The notes beneath the pieces are model-generated. The model did no database searches, had not been told where the DNA came from, and saw only the letters and a program-made list of their open reading frames with translations. From Bifidobacterium crudilactis (GTDB taxonomy: Bacteria; Actinomycetota; Actinomycetes; Actinomycetales; Bifidobacteriaceae), in the NCBI RefSeq assembly GCF_000738005.1, contig NZ_JHAL01000002.1, positions 1,424,634 through 1,488,633 of the forward strand: 64,000 nucleotides of DNA, in the 5' to 3' direction. Made by a program: the position numbers and the translations under genes. Of the stretch, positions 58,041-64,000 are shown piece after piece. Each line of letters begins with the position of its first letter. Position 1 is the stretch's first letter.

Positions 58041-59990
58041 ATGACACAGCCAGTAGCCACCACCCTCGGGACAGAGCACACGCAGAATAAACAGACCATC
58101 GAAATCGGTTCGCATTCCAGGGGATTTCACCTCTACAACACGCTCTTCGGCGCGGCCGGGCTTATTCTGGCATTGTGCATAGTCATCACGTGGTTTCCTC
58201 AAAACATCTGGCATTTGCCGATTGAGAGCAGTGATTCCGCCGCCCACTACTACTTCATACACAAACTCGGTTCAGAAGGCTGGAAAAGCGTAACGAGCCT
58301 GTGGCCCAATGGAGACTTCTATCCTCCTCTATTCCACATATTCGCTTATACGTTACAACAATTATGCGCAGTATTCGGCTTGTCCCTCTCTGTGTTCGCC
58401 TCATTCAATATTGTCTGGATACTCACTTCCGGATTCATATTTCCACTGGGTATGTTGATGTGGTGCAACTACTTCATGAGAAATCTGCGATCTGCCGCAC
58501 TACACCGTAATCCTCTGACATGGTTCTACCGGTTGCTGCTGCTGACGATTCCGGTTCTCTCCGTTTCCTCTGCGAGCCATCCTTTCGGAATGCTCACCAA
58601 TGGACCACTAATTGCTTTCGGGCTAGGAACTTCCCTGCTCCCACTAGGTCTGTACTTCACCTTAAGACTCTTCGATGCACTAAGCGCACGGACACCTTCG
58701 TTCATTAACACCGGTGCGCGTCTAATCGAGTTGCTTGCCGTCGGTTGCCTGCTACTGCTTTCTCATCCCCGCATCGCATTCAGCTTTGCTCTGCTGATAG
58801 CGACTTTTATGGTGTTCCGACTCCCTAGAAAAATTGCCATCATAGGCGTAGGCACCATTTTGGCTGGCGCATCCGCTTATATCGCGTTGGTGCTGTTGAC
58901 CGAAACCTCCAGTCGCCTCGGCGATCCGGCTTCTTGGTTTCACAGTCACCGCCCAAGCAAAACCCTCTGGCAGGCTATCTGGACCATTCTCTCCGATGCG
59001 ATGGATACACCAGCGAGTATTTGCTTCGCGTTATTATTCGTCGTGTGCGCGATCAGCGCACTTATGCTGTCAGCCTCAGGCAAAGATAAGGCAAACAACA
59101 TCGCATTGCTCATGAATGTGACTTTTCTCAGCATGGTTTACGTCGCCACAGTAGTCGCTACGGGAGCCTGGGCGAATCTGATTTCCGCGCCTTGGTACCG
59201 TGATGAGAACCGTATAATCGCAATGCTTCCGTTGGTCACGGTTCCTGTGATAGCTGCCGGATTCGACGCGATGACGGCTGCTATTGCAGCCCACGACCAC
59301 CAGGCGCCGGATGCGTATAAACACGAAGGGAATGTCGTCCCAGATCATCACCCAACTCGGAACCTGAACAGCCAAGACGTGCGTGTCAGACCCGTGCCAC
59401 ACAGCGTGGCTCTTGTCGTCGTGAGTGCTATCTTGCTTGTCACGGTTTGCGGTGGGGCTCAGATAAACGCAGCCTCGCGCAATTCGCTGAGTTCACGTAT
59501 CGATGAATCCGCCAATCTGAATAAAGCCGACCTGACAGAACAACTCACCAACGAAAAATACCAAGTTCTGCAGGATGTCGTCAGACAAACCGGCACTGAG
59601 TCGGCCATCGTATCGGATCCGATGAATGGCTCCATGTACGCCGGCACAATGTTCGGAGCAAATGTGCTATACCCGATTATGAACGCCAAAAGTACTCGAA
59701 ATGGGGCCATATTCACTGAGGCTCAGCAATCTTTTGCATCAGGAGATCCCGAAAAGCTCATACGAACCTTCTGCTCCATCACACCTCAGCACCATGCATA
59801 TTTCCTCACGCTTGGCCCTCAAGCGCAAAGCCTCCAGTCCTTCCCTTTCAGAGCGCAGTATGATGTTTTCCACGACCGACAGCTCATCAGTCACTATCTC
59901 GACACTGGTGCTCTACAATTGACAAAAAATTATGGAGATATCACTGGCGACAACCAGGATTCGATTCTCTATAAGGTCAATTGCTCCTGA
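58041..59990 (+). CDS. Polytopic membrane protein, possible GT-C glycosyltransferase (DUF6541-like)
   Basis: A 649-residue membrane protein with about 12-13 hydrophobic segments and a C-terminal extracellular domain of about 170 residues (after VALVVVSAILLVTVCGG). The first extracellular loop has acidic ESSDSAAHYYF, typical of GT-C enzymes that use polyprenol-phosphate sugars. GAGAAGG precedes the ATG. Its base composition looks more AT-rich than its neighbours, a possible sign of transfer. It lies next to manC, so a mannosyl donor is plausible but unproven. Confidence 0.7.
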   Translation: MTQPVATTLGTEHTQNKQTIEIGSHSRGFHLYNTLFGAAGLILALCIVITWFPQNIWHLPIESSDSAAHYYFIHKLGSEGWKSVTSLWPNGDFYPPLFHIFAYTLQQLCAVFGLSLSVFASFNIVWILTSGFIFPLGMLMWCNYFMRNLRSAALHRNPLTWFYRLLLLTIPVLSVSSASHPFGMLTNGPLIAFGLGTSLLPLGLYFTLRLFDALSARTPSFINTGARLIELLAVGCLLLLSHPRIAFSFALLIATFMVFRLPRKIAIIGVGTILAGASAYIALVLLTETSSRLGDPASWFHSHRPSKTLWQAIWTILSDAMDTPASICFALLFVVCAISALMLSASGKDKANNIALLMNVTFLSMVYVATVVATGAWANLISAPWYRDENRIIAMLPLVTVPVIAAGFDAMTAAIAAHDHQAPDAYKHEGNVVPDHHPTRNLNSQDVRVRPVPHSVALVVVSAILLVTVCGGAQINAASRNSLSSRIDESANLNKADLTEQLTNEKYQVLQDVVRQTGTESAIVSDPMNGSMYAGTMFGANVLYPIMNAKSTRNGAIFTEAQQSFASGDPEKLIRTFCSITPQHHAYFLTLGPQAQSLQSFPFRAQYDVFHDRQLISHYLDTGALQLTKNYGDITGDNQDSILYKVNCS

Positions 59991-60113
59991 CTGGTATGCA
60001 ACTGCGCTTCTTGTCAGCCGACATACGTTGTCATATTTTATCTGTCGATGTCACGAACGCACCGCCTAGACAACAACGCTTCAAGACGTGGGGTTTCCCT
60101 GAATCACGCCAAT

Positions 60114-60150
60114 AATCGCCTACTGGGCAGTACCTGACCAGTAGGCGATT
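60114..60150. terminator. Bidirectional terminator between the GT-C-like gene and manC
   Basis: A perfect 12-bp stem (60114-60125 with 60139-60150) between convergent genes. The manC stop is 2 bp beyond. Confidence 0.7.
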
Positions 60151-60152
60151 TG

Positions 60153-61295
60153 TCAGAGGACGGCGTCGCGTCCGAGGCCGGACAGTTTCGTGACCATGTT
60201 CTTCACTTCCTGGCTGCGCGCACGAGGTGCGACCAGAAGGGCATCGGGCGTGTCGATAACCACCATGTCGTCAACACCCAGCAAAGCGACCGTTCGGCCC
60301 GCTTGGGCGGCGACGATGTCTCCGGCGCTGTCAAGAAAGACCACATCGTCCTGATTGCCGAGGATTTTGATGTTCTGCCGGTTGTAACTGGGCAGCAACG
60401 CGGCCAAAGAGTTGAAATCGCCGATATCGTCCCACCCGAAACCTCCGGGGACCACGGCGACGCCACCGTCGGCGGACAACGGTTCGGCTATCGCGTAATC
60501 GAAGGCGATTTTCTCCAGACCGTACCAATGCTGCCTGAGTGCCTGCTTCCTGCATTCCTCGCCCTGGTCCCATGCATCGGCAATCGCGGAGATCGCCGAA
60601 AAGAGATCAGGCTGATATTGCTTGAGGCTGTCGAGCAACACATCGGCTCGCATCACGAACATGCCGGCATTCCAACGGTATTCGCCCGTCTGCAGATAGG
60701 CTTGGGCGGTGGATGAATCCGGTTTCTCCACGAAGGACCGCACTATGCGGGCGCTTGGTGCATCCGGAATCTCACCGGCTAGGGAATGCCCCTGGTGGAT
60801 ATAGCCGAAGGCCGTGGAAGGCCGGGATGCGGCGATACCTATTGTGGTGATGTATCCGTGTCTGGCCGCCGCTGCAGCCTGTCTGACGCATTCGGCAAAG
60901 GCGTCGTTGTCTCGGATGACATGATCGGCCGCAAATGATCCCACGACAATCCGCGATCCGTGTCTACGCGCAAGAACCGCGGTCGCCAATGCGATGGCCG
61001 CCGTGGAATCACGCGCCACCGGCTCTGCGAAAATACCATCTTCCCGCAATGAGGGAAGCTGTTCACGTACCGAATCGACATGCGCCTCACCGGTGCTGAC
61101 GACCACATGTTTCTCACTACAAACCCGCGCGAGACGCTCATAGGTGGACTGAATCAGAGTCTGCCCCGAACCCAGCAGATCGTACAGGAACTTGGGCCGG
61201 TTCCTGCGGCTCAAGGGCCAAAGTCTCGTGCCGACCCCTCCGGCCGGGATTATCGCGTAGAAATCATTGCTGCTCATGTTTCTATTCTCGCTCAT
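60153..61295 (-). CDS. manC: Mannose-1-phosphate guanylyltransferase
   Basis: Makes GDP-mannose from mannose 1-phosphate and GTP; about 380 residues. Nucleotidyltransferase motifs are IIPAGGVGTRLWPLSR, the C-terminal FVEKPD and NAGMFVMRAD, with a lefthanded helix region at the end. No isomerase (type II) domain is fused. The ATG at 61295 has GAGGCGAG upstream; an ATG six codons later is the alternative. It supplies GDP-mannose for the polyprenol-phosphate mannose synthase at 17389. Confidence 0.93.
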   Translation of the reverse strand: MSENRNMSSNDFYAIIPAGGVGTRLWPLSRRNRPKFLYDLLGSGQTLIQSTYERLARVCSEKHVVVSTGEAHVDSVREQLPSLREDGIFAEPVARDSTAAIALATAVLARRHGSRIVVGSFAADHVIRDNDAFAECVRQAAAAARHGYITTIGIAASRPSTAFGYIHQGHSLAGEIPDAPSARIVRSFVEKPDSSTAQAYLQTGEYRWNAGMFVMRADVLLDSLKQYQPDLFSAISAIADAWDQGEECRKQALRQHWYGLEKIAFDYAIAEPLSADGGVAVVPGGFGWDDIGDFNSLAALLPSYNRQNIKILGNQDDVVFLDSAGDIVAAQAGRTVALLGVDDMVVIDTPDALLVAPRARSQEVKNMVTKLSGLGRDAVL

Positions 61296-61392
61296 AACTC
61301 GCCTCATACTGTGAATATCGGCTGGGAAACATGCCATACCTGTCTCACAACCAGTCTGCCGGAGGTGTGGGACGAGTCGCTACACCCCCAGA

Positions 61393-61421
61393 TTCGACAA
61401 ATCCCCAGTTTCCGCTACAAT
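61393..61421 (+). promoter_or_regulatory. Candidate tRNA-Thr promoter
   Basis: TTCGAC (61393-61398) and TACAAT (61416-61421), 17 bp apart, 43 bp upstream of the mature tRNA 5' end. Confidence 0.5.
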
Positions 61422-61464
61422 CTAGAGATTGTGCTCGCTTTCATCAGAAGGTGAAGCATTGATT

Positions 61465-61537
61465 GCCACTTTAGCTCAGTTGGTAGAGCGTCTCACTCGT
61501 AATGAGAAGGTCGACAGTTCGATTCTGTCAAGTGGCT
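61465..61537 (+). tRNA. tRNA-Thr (anticodon CGU)
   Basis: A 73-nt cloverleaf. The acceptor arms GCCACTT/AAGTGGC pair, the D arm is GCTC...GAGC, the anticodon stem is TCTCA/TGAGA with loop CTCGTAA (anticodon CGT), and the T arm is GACAG-TTCGATT-CTGTC. The discriminator base is U. The CCA end is not encoded. Confidence 0.97.
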
Positions 61538-61565
61538 CCGATACCGGTCTCATCCATGCGACCGC

Positions 61566-61613
61566 GATAATGACGAGGGCCACGGTGAATTCCCCGTGGC
61601 CCTCGTCATTATC
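61566..61613. terminator. Bidirectional terminator for tRNA-Thr and nox
   Basis: A perfect 20-bp stem (61566-61585 with 61594-61613) and an 8-nt loop, 28 bp beyond both the tRNA-Thr 3' end and the nox stop. Its ends GATAAT/ATTATC recall the hairpin family, but the core differs. Confidence 0.75.
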
Positions 61614-61640
61614 TGACTATGGTTTGCGTGATGCCGTCAC

Positions 61641-63020
61641 CTAGTCTTTCACTGCAGCCAGCTCTCGCACCGCCTGCTGAGCCGCTACGTTCATGATGTT
61701 CCACGGACGGTCGAATCCCGGCTGGAAGAAGAAATCGGCGTATGCCAGCTGGTCGACGGTCACATGCTGCTGAATCGCCAGGGAAATCGCGTTGATGTTC
61801 GCGGTCGTATCCTGTGTCGACATAATCTGTGCACCCAGAATACGTCCATCCTCCGGCGCGAAGGTCAGCTTGAACAGCACTTCGGCATTCCCTGCCGCGT
61901 CGGGCACGAAAGGCGGACGATAGGTGTCCTTGACAAGAACCGACTTGGTTTCGATTCCATATGTGCCGGCGGTGCTGTCCTTGATGCCCGTGGAAGCGAA
62001 TTTGTAGTCGAAGACGGAAAGTGCCGACGATCCGGATACTGCAGGGAAGGCGATAAGCTCACCGAGCGCATTACGCGCCGCAATCCTTCCCTGACGACGC
62101 GAGTTCGTCGCTAGGGCGATGTGGGCATACCCGCCGGTGGGTGCGAATTTCACCAGCGTGGCATCACCGACCGCGTAGATGTCCGGAGCGCTTGTCGCCT
62201 GATAGTCATCGACTTCGATAAGCCCGTGCTCACCAAGCTTCACCACATCCTTCAACCATTCGGTATTGGCGCGCACGCCCGCTGATTCGATGACCAGATC
62301 GGCGTCAAAAGTGCCTTTATCGGTGACCACTTTGCTGATTGTGCCGTCTTGACCTTCGAAACGTTGCACCGAATGCCCTGTTGCCACGGTAAGACCGTGC
62401 TGTTCCAGGCTTGCGGTGAGGGGCTCGGTGAACTCGCTGTCAATGTACAGGGGCAATATGCGGTCCGCGAGGTCGATGACGGTCACATGCTTGCCTGCTT
62501 TGGCGAATACCTCAGCGGCCTCTATGCCGATATATCCCGCACCGATAACGACCACGTCGTTGATGTCCGGGTTGACGGTCGCAGCCTTCAGCTTGATGGC
62601 CCAATCACGCCCACGCATGGCGTAGATGTTCTTGAGGTCTCTGCCTTCGACGGGAATCTGAGCAGGAACCGCACCAGGGCTGAGGATCAGCTTGTCATAG
62701 GACTCATCGCGCTCCTCGCCCGTCTCATGGTTCACGACATGGACGCTATGGGCCTCGGCATCAATGGCCGTAATCTCCTGCTGCACAAAAACATGCACGC
62801 CTTTGGCGCTTTCTCCTTCAGGAGTGGCATAACGCACCGCATTGACGTCCTTGACGACACCCTCCAGATACAGCTGCATGCCGCAGGATAGGAAGGAGAG
62901 GAAACTTCCCTTCTCATACCATTGGATTTCGGTTTCTGGAGCATCCAGCAGAATCTGCTGAACCGCCTCATACCCTCCGTGTGACGAGCCTACGACGATG
63001 ACCTTGTGCACTTCACTCAT
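61641..63020 (-). CDS. nox: NADH oxidase (pyridine nucleotide-disulfide oxidoreductase)
   Basis: A 459-residue FAD enzyme, probably the NADH oxidase (water- or peroxide-forming) that removes O2. It has an N-terminal FAD motif ([13 protein letters not shown]), a redox-active single Cys in [12 protein letters not shown], an NADH domain ([17 protein letters not shown]) and a second FAD contact ([10 protein letters not shown]). AGGAC precedes the ATG. It lies 159 bp downstream of a Fur/PerR-type regulator on the same strand, which suggests oxidative-stress control. Confidence 0.92.
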   Translation of the reverse strand: MSEVHKVIVVGSSHGGYEAVQQILLDAPETEIQWYEKGSFLSFLSCGMQLYLEGVVKDVNAVRYATPEGESAKGVHVFVQQEITAIDAEAHSVHVVNHETGEERDESYDKLILSPGAVPAQIPVEGRDLKNIYAMRGRDWAIKLKAATVNPDINDVVVIGAGYIGIEAAEVFAKAGKHVTVIDLADRILPLYIDSEFTEPLTASLEQHGLTVATGHSVQRFEGQDGTISKVVTDKGTFDADLVIESAGVRANTEWLKDVVKLGEHGLIEVDDYQATSAPDIYAVGDATLVKFAPTGGYAHIALATNSRRQGRIAARNALGELIAFPAVSGSSALSVFDYKFASTGIKDSTAGTYGIETKSVLVKDTYRPPFVPDAAGNAEVLFKLTFAPEDGRILGAQIMSTQDTTANINAISLAIQQHVTVDQLAYADFFFQPGFDRPWNIMNVAAQQAVRELAAVKD

Positions 63021-63179
63021 ATTGTTGTCCTATTCGTTGTGTGGATATTATCTGTTTCGATGTTGCCCATAACAGTTCATTGTGTGGATGCTGACTGTGG
63101 ATGGTGACTGTGCAGGCTGCCGATGAATCACGACAGTCGATGCGGCACCTGCACCTTGCTCCGGAACTCCCACGAGACC

Positions 63180-63638
63180 TCAGGGGTGTGCGGATTCCCG
63201 CGCCACCTGTTCGGCACATGAGGAACACAGCCCGCGGAATACTATCTGCGCCTCCAGTATCCGCATGCCGTGAGTGTCCGACGGGGTCAGACACGGAGCC
63301 TCGCCTATCACGCAATCGACATCCTCGATGCGACCGCACACCACGCACTGCACATGGTGGTGGTTGTCTCCGACCCTCGTCTCCCAACGGATGCTGCTTG
63401 AATCCGGAAGGCTGACGCGTCGCACCACACCGGAGGCCTCAAGCTGCTGCAGCATCGCGTATGCGCCCTGCACTGTGAGAGCTGCGGAATCCTGATGCGC
63501 CACGTACTCCGCTATTTCCGCCGCGGTGCTGTGAGGATGCGCATCGAGCGTAGTCAGGACGGCGAGGCGCTGCGATGTCACGCGAATATGCGAGGAGCGC
63601 AGGCGTTCCTCCCAGCCAGGTACGGTATCAATACTCAT
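63180..63638 (-). CDS. Fur/PerR family transcriptional regulator
   Basis: A 152-residue metal-dependent repressor. The N-terminal winged helix is recognisable (RVTSQRLAVLTTLDAHPHSTAAEIAEYV), followed by the metal-site segment NHHHVQCVVCG and a C-terminal CSSC pair that binds structural zinc. The PerR-type placement of His residues and the linked NADH oxidase favour a peroxide or redox sensor over an iron regulator. A 20-bp palindrome lies 12 bp upstream of the start. Confidence 0.92.
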   Translation of the reverse strand: MSIDTVPGWEERLRSSHIRVTSQRLAVLTTLDAHPHSTAAEIAEYVAHQDSAALTVQGAYAMLQQLEASGVVRRVSLPDSSSIRWETRVGDNHHHVQCVVCGRIEDVDCVIGEAPCLTPSDTHGMRILEAQIVFRGLCSSCAEQVARESAHP

Positions 63639-63649
63639 ACTTATAAGAC

Positions 63650-63669
63650 TAATTCAAACATTTGAATTA
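63650..63669. promoter_or_regulatory. Palindromic operator upstream of the Fur/PerR-type gene
   Basis: TAATTCAAA-CA-TTTGAATTA, with 9+9 bp perfect symmetry around a 2-bp centre, 12 bp upstream of the start codon. It is AT-rich, as Fur/PerR boxes are, and is placed to block transcription. Likely autoregulatory. Confidence 0.5.
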
Positions 63670-63857
63670 ATCAAATCTATAGATAGACAAGTTTTTCACT
63701 ACCGTGCGATGCACGCTCTCGGAACGCCATCAGGTCACGCTCGGACTTGCTCTCGTCGATACAACACGAGCGAATGTGGTGCTATACCAAAACACCAAGT
63801 ACTATGGGCACACTGTGGATGCCCTGCCGCAATCGGCGAGCGTGCACGGCAAGCATC

Positions 63858-63939
63858 GCGCGAGTGGCGTAATTGGTAGCCGCGCAGGATTTAGGTTCCT
63901 GTTCCTTCGGGAGTGTGGGTTCAAGTCCCATCTCGCGCA
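63858..63939 (+). tRNA. tRNA-Leu (anticodon UAG)
   Basis: An 82-nt type II tRNA. The acceptor arms GCGCGAG/CTCGCGC pair, the anticodon stem is CAGGA/TCCTG with loop TTTAGGT (anticodon TAG), there is a long variable arm, and the T arm is GTGGG-TTCAAGT-CCCAT. The discriminator base is A and CCA is not encoded. Confidence 0.97.
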
Positions 63940-64000
63940 CACAACTCAGCCTTGATATTACAGCGGTTCTAAGTGTTCGAATGATTCGAACAGGCACAAA

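Noticed and set aside
61566..61613. Counting this hairpin as a seventh member of the dispersed family
   Set aside because: It shares only the GATAA/TTATC ends; the AAGGAC core is missing.

Overview
The window looks like chromosomal core sequence from a high-GC actinomycete, most likely Bifidobacterium or a close relative (Bifidobacteriaceae). This is inferred from the recognisable RpoB/RpoC, DUF4916, UPF0210-ACT, PdxS/T, Rpf-like and SenX3/RegX3-like proteins; the exact species cannot be told from the sequence alone. Coding density is high, most genes lie on the minus strand, and no transposase, phage, plasmid or CRISPR locus is visible.

Layout. 1-7.7 kb: rpoC (3' end cut by the window edge) and rpoB. 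8-13.8 kb: a secreted unknown, mutY, trmL, pdxS-pdxT (vitamin B6), UPF0210 and its ACT partner. 14-17.3 kb: a deoR-galT-galK Leloir operon. 17.4-28.9 kb: a polyprenol-phosphate mannose synthase-like enzyme, a tRNA-editing deacylase, pyrD, a DUF2075 helicase-like ATPase, an Old Yellow Enzyme with a charged N-terminal extension, a class A PBP, a Crp-family regulator, a lipoate ligase-like protein and leuB. 29-40 kb: oligopeptidase B, an App1-like phosphatase, gcvH, an L,D-transpeptidase, nudC, a hydrolase, DUF4916, thioredoxin and an Rpf-like wall hydrolase. 40-49 kb: a purine permease, then the phosphate module pstSCAB with its two-component system; pstA carries a +1 frameshift. 49-64 kb: an MFS exporter, a secreted HNH nuclease preceded by an unannotated 38-codon ORF, a LacI regulator, rnhB, lepB, rplS, pgi, a GT-C-like membrane protein, manC, tRNA-Thr, NADH oxidase with a Fur/PerR-type regulator, and tRNA-Leu.

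How parts fit together. ManC (GDP-mannose), the polyprenol-phosphate mannose synthase and the GT-C-like protein could form an envelope mannosylation route. The lipoate ligase and GcvH form a possible lipoate island. The Crp-family regulator has a perfect TGTGA-N6-TCACA site upstream of the purine permease. A GTTCATC direct repeat with 11-bp period upstream of pstS is a Pho box. The Fur/PerR-type gene has a 20-bp palindrome just upstream of its own start.

The most striking unexplained signal is a family of six ~65-85 bp hairpins (7892, 12051, 29065, 40262, 50766, 55946) with a shared GATAACTGC...AAGGAC arm. They have unrelated loops, compensatory base changes in the stem, and each sits just downstream of a stop codon. 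A second pattern is a set of about six or seven genes whose start codon lies 6-9 nt after a -10-like hexamer with no Shine-Dalgarno sequence, suggesting leaderless mRNAs.
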